64,000 nucleotides of DNA from Rubrivivax sp. SCN 71-131 (GCA_001724995.1 MEFD01000026.1:1-64000); one strand, 5' to 3'; shown: positions 51,431 to 62,345, counted from the first letter of the stretch. The notes: generated by a model not told the origin, from the letters alone. A program made the numbers and translations.

Positions 51431-52893
51431 GCGGTTCCCCCGACGGTGAGGCGATCGATGCGCAGCGTCGGCTGGCCGACGCCCACCGGCACGCTCTGGC
51501 CTTCCTTGCCGCACATGCCGACGCCGGTGTCCAGCTGCAGGTCGTTGCCGATCAGGCTCACGCGCGTCAGCGCATCCGGGCCGTTGCCGATGATCGTCGC
51601 GCCCTTCACCGGGTACAGGATCTTCCCCTTCTCGACCCAGAAGGCCTGGCTGGCCGAGAAGACGAACTTGCCGCTGGTGATGTCGACCTGGCCGCCGCCG
51701 AAGTTGGTGGCATAGAGGCCGCGCTCGAGGCTGGCGACGATCTCCGCGGGCGGCGTCGCGCCGCTCAGCATGTAGGTATTGGTCATGCGCGGCATGGGCA
51801 CGTGCGCGTAGCTCTCGCGGCGCGCGTTGCCGGTGGCGGGCACGCCCATCAGGCGCGCGTTCAGGCTGTCCTGCAGGTAGCCGCGCAGGATGCCGTCCTC
51901 GATGAGCACGTTGCGCTGCGTCGCGTGGCCCTCGTCGTCGACGTTGAGCGAGCCGCGCCGGCCGGGCAGCGTGCCGTCGTCGAGCACCGTCACGCCCTTG
52001 GCGGCCACGCGCTGGCCGATGCGCCCGGCGAAGGTGCTGCTGCCGCGTCGGTTGAAGTCGCCCTCGAGGCCATGGCCCACGGCTTCGTGCAGCAGCACGC
52101 CCGGCCAGCCCGGGCCGAGCACGACCGCCATCTCGCCGGCCGGCGCGGCGCGGCTCTCGAGATTGGTCAGCGCCGCCTCGGTGGCCTGCGCGACGTAGCC
52201 GGCGATCACCTCGTCGCTGAAATGTTCCAGCCCGCAGCGTCCGCCGCCGCCGCCGCTGCCGACCTCGCGCCGGCCGCCCTGCTCGGCGATCACGGTCACG
52301 CTCAGGCGCACCAGCGGGCGCACGTCGGCCGCGCGCATGCCGTCGGCACGCGCCACCAGCACGACGTCGTACTCGGCCGCCAGGCCCGCCATCACCTGCA
52401 CGATGCGCGGATCCCTGGCGCGCGCCAGGCGCTCGACCTTCTCCAGCAATGCGACCTTGCGCGCGCTGTCCAGCGTGGCGATCGGGTCCAGCGCCGGGTA
52501 GAGCCGCCGGCTGGCTGCGACCTTGGCGCGTCGAGCGCCGACGCGCACGCGGCGCTGCTGGCCGGCCGCGGCGATCGTGCGCACGGTGCGCGCCGCGTCC
52601 ATCAGGCTCGCCTCGGAGAGGTCGTCGCTGTAGGCGAAGGCGGTGCGCTCGCCGACCATCGCGCGCACGCCCACGCCCTGGTCGATGCTGAAGCTGCCGC
52701 TCTTCACGATGCCCTCTTCCAGGCTCCAGCCTTCCTGGCGCGTGGTCTCGAAGTAGAGATCGGCGTCGTCGATGCGATGCTCGCCGATGCAGGTCAGCGC
52801 CCGCGCGAGCACGGCGTCGTCCAGGCCGAAGGGCTCCAGCATCAGCGCCTGCGCGATCGCCAGGCGCTCGAGGGTCGGTTCGCGGCTGATCAT
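51427..52893 (-). CDS. tldD: Metalloprotease TldD
   Basis: This 488-residue protein is the TldD half of the TldD/TldE protease, which processes modified peptides such as microcin B17 and also affects DNA gyrase inhibitors. The zinc motif HEAVGHGLEGDF lies near residue 268. Other marks are LEEGIVKSGSFSIDQGVGVRAM, NRRGSSTFAGRIGQRVA, NTYMLSG and VGMCGKEGQSVPVGVGQPTLRIDRLTVGG. The ATG at 52893 begins the conserved MISREP; one 10 codons upstream is less likely. No tldE is present in the window. The stop overlaps the ilvA start. Confidence 0.95.
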   Translation of the reverse strand: MISREPTLERLAIAQALMLEPFGLDDAVLARALTCIGEHRIDDADLYFETTRQEGWSLEEGIVKSGSFSIDQGVGVRAMVGERTAFAYSDDLSEASLMDAARTVRTIAAAGQQRRVRVGARRAKVAASRRLYPALDPIATLDSARKVALLEKVERLARARDPRIVQVMAGLAAEYDVVLVARADGMRAADVRPLVRLSVTVIAEQGGRREVGSGGGGGRCGLEHFSDEVIAGYVAQATEAALTNLESRAAPAGEMAVVLGPGWPGVLLHEAVGHGLEGDFNRRGSSTFAGRIGQRVAAKGVTVLDDGTLPGRRGSLNVDDEGHATQRNVLIEDGILRGYLQDSLNARLMGVPATGNARRESYAHVPMPRMTNTYMLSGATPPAEIVASLERGLYATNFGGGQVDITSGKFVFSASQAFWVEKGKILYPVKGATIIGNGPDALTRVSLIGNDLQLDTGVGMCGKEGQSVPVGVGQPTLRIDRLTVGGTA

Positions 52894-52929
52894 GCGCGGC
52901 CTTGCAGGGAGCGGGACAAGCAAGGGATT

Positions 52930-53856
52930 CTAGGCAGCGGGCTCCCGGCGCGCCTGCAGGCTCAAGGCGCGCCGGTACAGCAGCTTGCGCGGCGCGCGGC
53001 TGACCTCGGCGGCCAGGGCCACGGCCTGCTTCAGCGGCAGTTCGCGCAGCAGCACCGTCAGGCAGTGCTCGGCCGCCGCCGGCAACACCTCGCCTTCGTC
53101 CCGCCCGGGTGCCGCAGCATGCAGCACGAGCACGAACTCGCCGCGCTGGCGCTGCGGCACGGCGGCAAGCCAGACCGGTGCTCCCGCCGCCGGCAGCGTG
53201 GCGACTTCCTCGAACTGCTTGGTGAGCTCGCGCGCGATGGTGAGCGTGCGCATCGGGGCCTGCGTCGCCAGCTCGGCCAGCAGCGCGGCAATGCGATGCG
53301 GCGCCTCGAACAGCACCTGCGCCGCGGGTTGCGCCGCCACGGCCTGCAGCGCCTCCTGCCGCGCCGCACCCTTGGCGGGCAGGAAGCCGTGGAAGACGAA
53401 ACCCTGCGCGTTGACGTCGCCGGCCACGCAGAGCGCCGCCAGGGCGCTGCTGGCACCGGGAATCGGCACCACGCGATGCCCGGCGGCAACCGCCGCCGCC
53501 ACCAGGCGCGCGCCGGGATCGCTCACGCCCGGCGTCCCGGCATCGCTGACGAAGGCCACCGCCTGGCCTTGCGCGAGGCGCTGGCAGACGTTCGCCGCGG
53601 CCTCGTTCTCGTTGTGCGCATGCAGCGTCAGCAGCGGCTTGTCCAGGCCGTAGTAGGCCAGCAGCTGGGCGCTGACGCGCGTATCCTCGCAGGCGACGGC
53701 ATCGGCGCGCGCAAGCACATGCAGCGCGCGCAGCGTGATGTCGGCGCGGTTGCCGATCGGCGTTGCCACGAGGTAGAGAGTGGCACCGGGGTGGCTCTGG
53801 TGGCCCGCGGCGGCGGCAGCGGCAGCACGCAGGAGGGAGGCATCGATGCTCGACAA
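52930..53856 (-). CDS. rsmI: 16S rRNA C1402 2'-O-methyltransferase RsmI
   Basis: This protein, about 308 residues, methylates the ribose of C1402. It has TLYLVATPIGNRADITLRAL, EDTRVSAQLLAYYG, FVSDAGTPGVSDPGARLV, PIPGASSALAAL and FEAPHRI, the tetrapyrrole-methylase-fold pattern. No ATG or GTG is suitably placed; the best start is TTG at 53856, which gives an Ala-rich leader and overlaps the divergent yraN 5' end by 11 bases. The frame stays open further upstream, so the true start is uncertain. Forms the known rsmI/yraN/diaA/dolP neighbourhood. Confidence 0.93.
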   Translation of the reverse strand: MSSIDASLLRAAAAAAAGHQSHPGATLYLVATPIGNRADITLRALHVLARADAVACEDTRVSAQLLAYYGLDKPLLTLHAHNENEAAANVCQRLAQGQAVAFVSDAGTPGVSDPGARLVAAAVAAGHRVVPIPGASSALAALCVAGDVNAQGFVFHGFLPAKGAARQEALQAVAAQPAAQVLFEAPHRIAALLAELATQAPMRTLTIARELTKQFEEVATLPAAGAPVWLAAVPQRQRGEFVLVLHAAAPGRDEGEVLPAAAEHCLTVLLRELPLKQAVALAAEVSRAPRKLLYRRALSLQARREPAA

Positions 53857-54232
53857 GGGGCCCGGCCTGGTGGGCAAGTCGCGCGGCGAGGCGGCCGAGG
53901 CACGCGCCCTGGCCCATCTGCAACGGCACGGCCTGCGGTTGGTGGAGCGCAATTATCGAGTCGCGCGCGGCCCGTCGGCGCGCGGCGGCGAGATCGACCT
54001 GGTGCTGCGCGAGCGCGACGGCACGCTGGTCTTCGTCGAAGTGCGCAGCCGCACGAGCCGTGCGCAAGGCGGTGCAGCGGCGAGCGTCGGCGCCGCCAAG
54101 CGGGCCCGCCTGTGCCTGGCGGCGCGCCATTACCTGCTGCGCCTGGCGACGCTGCCGCCGTGCCGCTTCGACGTCGTGGCCATCGACGGCGAGCATGTCG
54201 AGTGGATCCGGGCTGCCTTCGACGAAGCCTGA
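53846..54232 (+). CDS. yraN: YraN family nuclease-fold protein (UPF0102)
   Basis: This 128-residue protein has the family pattern KSRGEAAEARALAHLQRHGLRLVERNYR, GGEIDLVLRERDGTLVFVEVRSR and CRFDVVAIDG. The G-E-I-D-L...F-V-E-V-K/R arrangement is that of restriction-endonuclease-like nucleases, but its substrate is unknown. Overlaps the divergent rsmI start. GGAGGG before the ATG at 53846 is a good Shine-Dalgarno sequence. The E. coli cluster also has lpoA (yraM) between rsmI and yraN; it is missing here. Confidence 0.92.
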   Translation: MLDKGPGLVGKSRGEAAEARALAHLQRHGLRLVERNYRVARGPSARGGEIDLVLRERDGTLVFVEVRSRTSRAQGGAAASVGAAKRARLCLAARHYLLRLATLPPCRFDVVAIDGEHVEWIRAAFDEA

Positions 54233-54292
54233 GGGCGACGATGGCCGATGCCTGGCGCCTGGCGGATCGACCGCTGCCCGCAGCCACTCGCC

Positions 54293-54298
54293 TATCAT
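54293..54298 (+). promoter_or_regulatory. -10-like box directly before diaA
   Basis: TATCAT (five of six consensus bases) ends 8 bases before the ATG at 54307, with no Shine-Dalgarno sequence between. This supports a leaderless start at 54307 and argues against the in-frame ATG at 54241. Confidence 0.35.
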
Positions 54299-54306
54299 CG
54301 GCCGAC

Positions 54307-54849
54307 ATGCTCGAGCAGCGCATCCAGCAGCAGTTCTTCGAGGGCGCGGACCTGCAGTACCAGACCGCGGAGTCGCTCGCACGCCCGATCGCGCTGGCCG
54401 CGGGTGCCATCGTCGATGCGCTCACCGCCGGCAGCAAGCTGCTGCTGTGCGGCACCGGCAGCGCCGGCGAGCTGTCGCGGCACGCCGCGGCCCTGCTGGT
54501 GGACGGCTTCGAGCGCGAACGTCCGCCGCTGGCGGCGATCGCCATCCGCCCCGAGGCCCGCAGCGTCCAGGCGCTGGGCCTGCCGGGCGACCTGCTGCTG
54601 CTCGTGGATGCCGCAGGCGGCGAGCTCGACGCCTGCATGGCGGCGGTGCGCGCCGCGCAGGGCAAGGACATGACCGTCGTGCTGCTGCTGGGCAGCAGCG
54701 GCGACGGCCTGCGTGAAACCCTGGCCGAGACCGATCTTTCCATCACCGTGCCGCACGAGCGCACGAGCCGCGTGCTCGAGGGCCAGTTGCTGGTGCTGCA
54801 CGCGCTGATCGATGCGGTCGACGCCCAGCTCATGGGAGACCCCGAATGA
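54307..54849 (+). CDS. diaA: SIS-domain protein, DiaA/GmhA family
   Basis: This 180-residue protein has a sugar-isomerase (SIS) fold: GSKLLLCGTGSAGELSRHAAALLVDGFERERPPLAAIAI and LLGSSGDGLRETLAETDLSITVPH. In the place next to yraN and dolP it is normally DiaA, which binds DnaA and times replication start. GmhA (phosphoheptose isomerase) is the alternative, but GmhA catalytic residues are not clearly kept; context favours DiaA. The stop overlaps the dolP start (ATGA). Confidence 0.82.
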   Translation: MLEQRIQQQFFEGADLQYQTAESLARPIALAAGAIVDALTAGSKLLLCGTGSAGELSRHAAALLVDGFERERPPLAAIAIRPEARSVQALGLPGDLLLLVDAAGGELDACMAAVRAAQGKDMTVVLLLGSSGDGLRETLAETDLSITVPHERTSRVLEGQLLVLHALIDAVDAQLMGDPE

Positions 54850-55472
54850 AGATCACCCCGCAACGACTGCCGCTGCGACTGGCGGCGATCACGCTCGCCG
54901 CCGCGAGCGCCCTGGCGGTGCTGCCCGGCTGTGCCCCGCTGCTCGTTGGCGGCGCCATGGTCGGCGGCACGATGATGGTGCTCGACCGCCGCAGCTCCGG
55001 CACCCAGGTCGACGACCAGGCGATCGAGCTCAAGGCGGCGGTGCGCGTGCGCGAGCTCGGGCTGCCCGCGCACGTCAACGTCACCAGCTACAACCGCGTC
55101 ATGCTGATCACCGGTGAAGTGCCGCGCGAGGCCGACCGCCAGACAATCGAGCAGCAGCTCGGCCGCATCGATGCCGTGCGCTCGGTGGTCAACGAGCTGG
55201 CCGTGGCCGAGAACAGCACCGTGGGCTCGCGCACCAGCGACAGCGTCATCACGAGCAAGGTCAAGGCCTCGTTCGTCGACGCCCGCGACCTGCAGGTGCA
55301 GGCGGCCAAGGTCGTCACCGAGCGCGGCGTCGTCTACCTGATGGGCCGCGTCACGGAACGCGAGGCGACGCGCTTTGCCGACGTTGCGCGCTCCGTCGAA
55401 GGCGTGCGCAAGGTCGTGCGCGTGTTCGAGATCATCAGCGACGCCGAACTGGCGGCGATGCAGTCCCGCTGA
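54846..55472 (+). CDS. dolP: BON-domain outer-membrane lipoprotein DolP (YraP)
   Basis: This 208-residue lipoprotein has a signal ending ALAVLPGCAPLLVGG, and two BON domains at about 55-120 (IELKAAVRVRELGLPAHVNVTSYNRVMLITGEV) and 130-200 (VITSKVKASFVDARDLQVQAAKVVTERGVVYLMGRV). DolP binds anionic lipids and keeps the outer membrane intact at the division site. Translation is coupled to diaA by a four-base overlap. Length and layout match the E. coli protein. Confidence 0.92.
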   Translation: MKITPQRLPLRLAAITLAAASALAVLPGCAPLLVGGAMVGGTMMVLDRRSSGTQVDDQAIELKAAVRVRELGLPAHVNVTSYNRVMLITGEVPREADRQTIEQQLGRIDAVRSVVNELAVAENSTVGSRTSDSVITSKVKASFVDARDLQVQAAKVVTERGVVYLMGRVTEREATRFADVARSVEGVRKVVRVFEIISDAELAAMQSR

Positions 55473-55492
55473 TCGTCGACGAGCCCGGCCCG

Positions 55493-56392
55493 CTACTTCA
55501 GCCGGCGGATGAGGCTGCTCGTGTCCCAGCGCCCCCCGCCCAGGCGCTGCACGTCGGCGTAGAACTGGTCGACGAGCGCGGTCAGCGGCAACCGTGCGCC
55601 GTTGCGCCGCGCCTCCTCGAGCACCAGGCCCAGGTCCTTGCGCATCCAGTCGACGGCGAAGCCGAAGTCGAAGCGGTCCTCGACCATGGTCTTGCCGCGG
55701 TTGTCCATCTGCCAGCTCTGCGCCGCGCCCTTGCCGATGACCTCCAGCACGAGCTTCATGTCCAGGCCCGCGCGCTCGCCGAAGGCGATCGCCTCGGACA
55801 GGCCTTGCACCAGTCCGGCGATGCAGGTCTGGTTGACCATCTTGGCAAGCTGCCCCGCGCCGCTGCCGCCGACCCGCGTGACCGCGCGGGCGTAGGCCAG
55901 CGCCACCGGCTTCATCGCCTCGAAGGCCGGCTCGTCGCCGCCGCACATCACCGTCAGCACGCCGCTCTCGGCCCCGGCCTGACCGCCGGAGACCGGCGCG
56001 TCGACGAAGGCCAGGTCGCACTCCTGCGCCCGCGCGTGCAGTTCGCGCGCCACCGCGGCCGAGGCCGTCGTGTGATCGACGAACACCGCGCCGGGCTTCA
56101 TGCCGGCAAAGGCGCCCTGCTCCCCGAGGACCACCGCGCGCAGGTCGTCGTCGTTGCCGACGCAGGCGAAGACGAAATCGGCGTCGGCCGCGGCCGCGCC
56201 GGGCGTTGCCGCACGACTGCCGCCATGCTCGCGCACCCAGGCCTCGGCCTTGGCGGCGGTGCGGTTGTAGACGCTGACCCTGTGCCCGGCGCGCGCGAGG
56301 TGCGCCGCCATCGGCGCGCCCATCACGCCCAGGCCGAGAAAGGCCACGCGGCGCGCGGCGACGGGTTCGTAGGTCTTGCTGGCGATGCTCAT
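55493..56392 (-). CDS. NAD(P)-dependent beta-hydroxyacid dehydrogenase
   Basis: This 299-residue protein belongs to the 3-hydroxyisobutyrate/tartronate-semialdehyde reductase family. It has the Rossmann motif VAFLGLGVMGAPMAAHLARAGH, the substrate motif FVDAPVSGGQAGAESGVLTVMCGG and the catalytic-lysine region GAGQLAKMVNQ. The natural substrate is not certain (3-hydroxyisobutyrate, tartronate semialdehyde or succinic semialdehyde). Start is 56392 (MSIASK); an ATG three codons upstream is possible. Convergent with dolP. Confidence 0.9.
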   Translation of the reverse strand: MSIASKTYEPVAARRVAFLGLGVMGAPMAAHLARAGHRVSVYNRTAAKAEAWVREHGGSRAATPGAAAADADFVFACVGNDDDLRAVVLGEQGAFAGMKPGAVFVDHTTASAAVARELHARAQECDLAFVDAPVSGGQAGAESGVLTVMCGGDEPAFEAMKPVALAYARAVTRVGGSGAGQLAKMVNQTCIAGLVQGLSEAIAFGERAGLDMKLVLEVIGKGAAQSWQMDNRGKTMVEDRFDFGFAVDWMRKDLGLVLEEARRNGARLPLTALVDQFYADVQRLGGGRWDTSSLIRRLK

Positions 56393-56426
56393 GGCACGCA
56401 TGGTGCCACGAACGCCGGGCCGGCGT

Positions 56427-57629
56427 TCAGCGCGGCCGGGCTTCGGCGGGGCGGCGGCCCGGGCCGAGCTTGGCGATCTCGGCCTGCGGGTCGTCGACGA
56501 TCTCCAGGTGCTCGGTGCCGGCGGCGAGGTCCGGGTTGCGCGCGCGCTGGCTCTTGAGCTTGATCTGCAGCCGCAGGTCGTTGACCGAGTCGGCGTTGCG
56601 CAGTGCGTCGTCCAGCGTCACCAGGTTGGCCTCGTAGAGGTCGAAGAGGGCCTGGTCGAAGGTCTGCATGCCGAGTTCGCCCGAGCGCTTCATCAGCTCC
56701 TTGATCTCCCCCACCTCGCCCTTGAAGATGAGGTCCGAGATGAGCGGCGTGTTGAGCAGGATCTCCACCGCCGCCACGCGCCCGCGGCCCTCCTGTCGCG
56801 CCAGCAGGCGCTGCGAGACCATCGCCTTGAGGTTGAGCGAGAGGTCCATCAGCAGCTGCGCGCGCCGCTCCTCGGGGAAGAAGTTGATGATGCGGTCCAG
56901 CGCCTGGTTGGCGCTGTTGGCGTGCAGCGTGGCCATGCACAGGTGGCCGGTCTCGGCAAAGGCCACCGCGTGCTCCATCGTTTCGCGGTCACGGATCTCG
57001 CCCATCAGGATGACGTCGGGCGCCTGGCGCAGCGTGTTCTTCAGCGCGATCTCCCAGCCGTCGGTGTCGATGCCGACCTCGCGCTGCGTGACGATGCAGT
57101 TCTTGTGCGGGTGCACGAACTCCACCGGGTCCTCGATCGTGATGATGTGGCCGAAGGAGTTCTCGTTGCGCCAGTCGACCATCGCGGCCAGCGAGGTGCT
57201 CTTGCCGGATCCGGTGGCGCCGACGAAGATGACCAGGCCGCGCTTGGTCATCGCGACCTCCTTCAGCACGATCGGCAGGTTCAGGCTGTCGATGGTCGGC
57301 AGTGTCTGCGGGATGGTGCGGAAGACGAGCCCGACGTGGCCCTGCTGCATGAAGGCGTTGACGCGAAAGCGCCCGACGCCCGCGGGCGAGATGGCGAAGT
57401 TGCACTCCTTGGTGCGCTCGAACTCCGCCGCCTGCTTGTCGTTCATCACCGAGCGCGCCAGCTGCAGCGTGTGCTGGCCGGTCAGCGGCTGCGGGCTGAC
57501 CTTGGTGATCTTGCCGTCGACCTTGATGGCGGGCGGGAAGTCGGCGGTGAGGAACAGGTCGGAGCCGTTGCGGCTGACCATCAGCCGCAGCAGGTCGTTG
57601 ACGAACTTCGAGGCCTGGTCGCGTTCCAT
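56427..57629 (-). CDS. pilU: Type IV pilus retraction ATPase PilU
   Basis: This 400-residue protein is the PilT-like ATPase that boosts pilus retraction. It has GSDLFLTADFPPAIKVDGKI, Walker A VGATGSGKSTSLAAMV, the Asp box and Walker B GEIRDRETMEHAVAFAETGHL, and the His box ATLHANSANQALDRIINFFPEE. The C-terminal end is longer than in PilT, as usual for PilU. It starts 12 bases after pilT and is co-transcribed with it. Confidence 0.95.
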   Translation of the reverse strand: MERDQASKFVNDLLRLMVSRNGSDLFLTADFPPAIKVDGKITKVSPQPLTGQHTLQLARSVMNDKQAAEFERTKECNFAISPAGVGRFRVNAFMQQGHVGLVFRTIPQTLPTIDSLNLPIVLKEVAMTKRGLVIFVGATGSGKSTSLAAMVDWRNENSFGHIITIEDPVEFVHPHKNCIVTQREVGIDTDGWEIALKNTLRQAPDVILMGEIRDRETMEHAVAFAETGHLCMATLHANSANQALDRIINFFPEERRAQLLMDLSLNLKAMVSQRLLARQEGRGRVAAVEILLNTPLISDLIFKGEVGEIKELMKRSGELGMQTFDQALFDLYEANLVTLDDALRNADSVNDLRLQIKLKSQRARNPDLAAGTEHLEIVDDPQAEIAKLGPGRRPAEARPR

Positions 57630-57641
57630 GCTCGTGCTCCC

Positions 57642-58691
<1,050 letters not shown>

Positions 58692-58763
58692 GGCAGGGGG
58701 GCGCTTGCGCGCGGTCGACAATGGGCGCGCGCAGGGTGCGCCAAGAGAGGGGTTCGAAGGATT

Positions 58764-59459
<696 letters not shown>

Positions 59460-59502
59460 CACATCGGCGCCGGGCCGCGCCAGGCAGCGCGCAGGCTCAC
59501 CG

Positions 59503-59991
59503 TCAGATCGGCAGCCGCGTCGTGCTCTTCACCTCTTCCATCACCGCGTAGGTGCGCGTCTCGCGCACGCCCGGCAGCGTCCAGATCACGCTGCCGATGA
59601 ACTGGCGGTAGGCCGCCATGTCCGCCACACGCGTCTTCAGCAGGTAGTCGAAGCCACCGGCCACGAGGTGCGCCTCGAGGATCTCCGGGCGCACCTGCAC
59701 CGCGGCGCGGAAGTTGTCCATCACGTCGTGCACGGTGCGGTCCAGCAGCACTTCGACGAAGACGAGCAGCCCGGCGCCGAGCTTGACCGGGCTCAGCCTC
59801 GCCTCGTAGCCGAGGATGTAGCCCTCGCGCGTGAGGCGCTTGACGCGCTCCAGCACCGCCGTCGGCGAGAGGTGCACGGCTTCGGCGAGCTTGAGGTTGC
59901 TGATGCGCCCGTCGGCCTGCAGCACGCGCAGGATGCGCAGGTCGATCTTGTCGACGCCGCGCTCCGCGCGCTCGCCCTCGGGGGTGTCCAT
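59503..59991 (-). CDS. Lrp/AsnC-family transcription regulator
   Basis: This 162-residue protein has an N-terminal winged helix (DKIDLRILRVLQADGRISNLKLAEAVHLSPTAVLERVKRLTREGYI) and a C-terminal RAM/ligand domain (VFVEVLLDRTVHDVMDNFRAAVQVRPEILEAHLVAGGFDYLLKTRV, PGVRETRTYAVMEEVK). It is close to Lrp in length. It probably binds an amino acid. It is on the same strand as cnoX and gdhA and may control amino-acid genes such as gdhA, but no operator was seen. Confidence 0.92.
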   Translation of the reverse strand: MDTPEGERAERGVDKIDLRILRVLQADGRISNLKLAEAVHLSPTAVLERVKRLTREGYILGYEARLSPVKLGAGLLVFVEVLLDRTVHDVMDNFRAAVQVRPEILEAHLVAGGFDYLLKTRVADMAAYRQFIGSVIWTLPGVRETRTYAVMEEVKSTTRLPI

Positions 59992-60021
59992 GCCGCGCGC
60001 CGCCGGGCCCTGCAGCAGGCT

Positions 60022-60900
60022 TCAGTTGAGGTACATGCCGAGGTAGCGGCGTCCGCGGCTGACGGTCTCGGCGTCGCCGCAGAGCTCGAACCACTCGACG
60101 AGCTGCAGCCGCGCCTTCTCGCGCCACTCGCCCTTGTCGCGCAGCACGATCTCGAGCAATTGCTCGAAGGCGGCGTCGAAGTCGCCTTCGAAGGCACGAA
60201 TCGCCGCCAGCGCAAAGCGCGCCTCGAAGTCCCTGGCATTGGCGGCGATGCGCGCGGTCAGCGCCGCCGGGTCGCCCTCGGGCTTGTTGCGCGCCAGCTC
60301 GATGCGTTTGACCAGCGCCGCGTGACGCTCGTCGCGCGCGCCTTCGACGACGCGGTCGAGCAGCGCCCGGGCGTCGTCCAGCGCGCCGCGCGCGATCACG
60401 CGCTCGGTCAGGTCCAGCGTCGCTTCGACATGGCCGGGCTGCATCGCCAGCGCCTGGCGCAGCAGCGCCTCGGCCAGCGCGGCGTCCGGGGCGGCGGCGG
60501 CCTGCTCGCGCAACTCGTCCACCGGGTCGGCGGGGGCCTTCAGGTGCTTGTCGAGGAAGGCGCGCACCTGGCCCTCGGGCAAGGCGCCGGTGAACTGGTC
60601 GACGAGCTGGCCGCCCATGATGAGGAAGACGTGCGGGATGCTGCGCAGCTGCAGCGCCTGCGCCACGCCCGGGCACTCGTCGCTGTTGAGCTTGGCGAGC
60701 ACGAACTGGCCGCCGTAGTCCTGCACCAGCTTCTCGAGGATGGGCTTGAGGCTCTTGCACGGGCCGCACCACGGCGCCCAGCAGTCCAGCAGCACCGGCA
60801 CCTGCAGCGAGCGCTCGATGACGGCAGTTTCGAAGTCGGCGTCGCTGACGTCGAAGGACAGCGCGGCGTCGGGGGCGGGAGCGGAAGAGGAATTCGGCAT
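60022..60900 (-). CDS. cnoX: Thioredoxin-TPR chaperone CnoX (YbbN)
   Basis: This 292-residue protein has a thioredoxin domain at about 15-120 (VPVLLDCWAPWCGPCKSLKPILEKL, KLNSDECPGVAQALQLRSIPHVFLI) and C-terminal TPR-like helices. The active site is CGPC, whereas E. coli CnoX has SxxC, so this one may be redox-active as in many other bacteria. It protects unfolded proteins under oxidative stress by binding and passing them to GroEL. The start at 60900 (MPNSSS) is preferred over an ATG 14 codons upstream. Confidence 0.9.
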   Translation of the reverse strand: MPNSSSAPAPDAALSFDVSDADFETAVIERSLQVPVLLDCWAPWCGPCKSLKPILEKLVQDYGGQFVLAKLNSDECPGVAQALQLRSIPHVFLIMGGQLVDQFTGALPEGQVRAFLDKHLKAPADPVDELREQAAAAPDAALAEALLRQALAMQPGHVEATLDLTERVIARGALDDARALLDRVVEGARDERHAALVKRIELARNKPEGDPAALTARIAANARDFEARFALAAIRAFEGDFDAAFEQLLEIVLRDKGEWREKARLQLVEWFELCGDAETVSRGRRYLGMYLN

Positions 60901-60967
60901 GGCGGGGACGCGATCGAGGCGGGGATGGCGGGAAGCGATCAACCGGCAAGCATAGGCCAGGGCGCGC

Positions 60968-62242
60968 TCAAGGGTAGAGCCCGCGCTCCTCGCGCGCCAG
61001 CAGGATGCGCTCGCAGGCGACGGCGAAGGTCGCCGTGCGCAGCGAGATCTTGTGGCGGTCGGCGGTGTCCCAGATGTGCTTGAGGGCGTTCACCACGATC
61101 TTGTCCAGGCGCAGATTGATCTCGTCCTCGGTCCAGAAGAAGGAGCTGAAGTCCTGCACCCACTCGAAGTAGCTCACCGTCACGCCGCCGGCGTTGCAGA
61201 TGACGTCGGGCACGACGAGGACGCCGCGCTCGGCCAGGATGTCGTCGGCACTGGGCACCGTGGGGCCGTTGGCGCCTTCGAGCACCAGTCGCGCGCGTAC
61301 GCGCCGCGCGCGCTCGGGGCGCAGCTGGCCTTCGAGCGCCGCGGGGATGAGGACGTCGCAGTCGACGCTCCAGAAGTCCTCGTCGTCCACCGCTTCCGCG
61401 CCCGCGAAGCCGGCGACGCCGCCGGTGCAGCGCACATGCGGGATCAGGTCGGCCAACTCCATCCCATTGGCGTTGGCAATGCTGCCGGTGTGGTCCTGTA
61501 CGGCGACGATCTTCGCCCCCGCCTGGTGGAAGAGCTCGGCCGCCGCAGTGCCGACGTTGCCGAAGCCCTGCACCGCCACGCGCGCGCCTTCGAGCTGCAG
61601 CCCGATACGGCGCGCGGCCTCGCGCCCGGTGACGAAGACGCCGCGCCCGGTGGCCTTGACGCGGCCCAGGCTGCCGCCGAGGTGGATCGGCTTGCCCGTC
61701 ACCACGCCGGTGGCGGTGGCGCCGGTGTTCATCGAGTACGTGTCCATCATCCACGCCATCACCTGCGCGTTGGTGTTCACGTCCGGGGCAGGAATGTCCT
61801 GGTTCGGGCCGATGACGATGCCGATCTCGCTCGTGTAGCGGCGCGTCAGCCGCTCCAGCTCCTTGATCGAGAGCTTCTTCGGATCGACGCGGATGCCGCC
61901 CTTGGCACCGCCATAGGGCAGGTTGACGGCGGCGTTCTTGATGCTCATCCATGCCGACAGCGCCATCACCTCCTCCAGCGTGACGTCGGGGTGGTAGCGC
62001 ACGCCGCCCTTGCCCGGTCCGCGCGTCAGGCTGTGCTGCACGCGATAGCCCTCGAAGTGCGCGATGCTGCCGTCGTCGAGCTCGATCGGCACGTCCACGA
62101 TCAGCGCACGCTTGGGCCGTCGCAGCGTCTCCGCCCAGCGCGCCAGCGGGCCCAGATAGGGCAGCACGCGCTCGATCTGCCCCAGGTAGATGCCCCACGG
62201 GCTCTCGGCCGTCGGTTGGACATAGGACAGCGGTTCGTTCAT
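60968..62242 (-). CDS. gdhA: Glutamate dehydrogenase
   Basis: This 424-residue enzyme interconverts glutamate and 2-oxoglutarate. It has [22 protein letters not shown], the catalytic-lysine motif [39 protein letters not shown], and the Rossmann loop [17 protein letters not shown], then [15 protein letters not shown]. It resembles the catabolic or thermophile-type (Glu/Leu/Phe) family in length. It is divergent from proC; cofactor preference cannot be read with certainty. Confidence 0.94.
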   Translation of the reverse strand: MNEPLSYVQPTAESPWGIYLGQIERVLPYLGPLARWAETLRRPKRALIVDVPIELDDGSIAHFEGYRVQHSLTRGPGKGGVRYHPDVTLEEVMALSAWMSIKNAAVNLPYGGAKGGIRVDPKKLSIKELERLTRRYTSEIGIVIGPNQDIPAPDVNTNAQVMAWMMDTYSMNTGATATGVVTGKPIHLGGSLGRVKATGRGVFVTGREAARRIGLQLEGARVAVQGFGNVGTAAAELFHQAGAKIVAVQDHTGSIANANGMELADLIPHVRCTGGVAGFAGAEAVDDEDFWSVDCDVLIPAALEGQLRPERARRVRARLVLEGANGPTVPSADDILAERGVLVVPDVICNAGGVTVSYFEWVQDFSSFFWTEDEINLRLDKIVVNALKHIWDTADRHKISLRTATFAVACERILLAREERGLYP

Positions 62243-62332
62243 GTTCTCTCCTGAAGGCGCGCAGGGCGCCGGGCGCAGGCAAGCATAGCGCGAGGCGAAC
62301 GCCTGCATCGCCTGCATCGACCTTGGCGCGCC

Positions 62333-62338
62333 TACACT
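62333..62338 (+). promoter_or_regulatory. -10-like box directly before proC
   Basis: TACACT ends 7 bases before the proC ATG, with no Shine-Dalgarno sequence between. Fits a leaderless transcript; no clear -35 element. Confidence 0.35.
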
Positions 62339-62345
62339 GCCGCGC

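Noticed and set aside
51313..54849. Very long plus-strand open frame (over 1,100 codons) opposite ilvA, tldD and rsmI
   Set aside because: It is an antisense shadow produced by high GC at third codon positions. Its translation is Arg/Ala/His-rich with no domains, except its last 180 codons, which are the real diaA gene.
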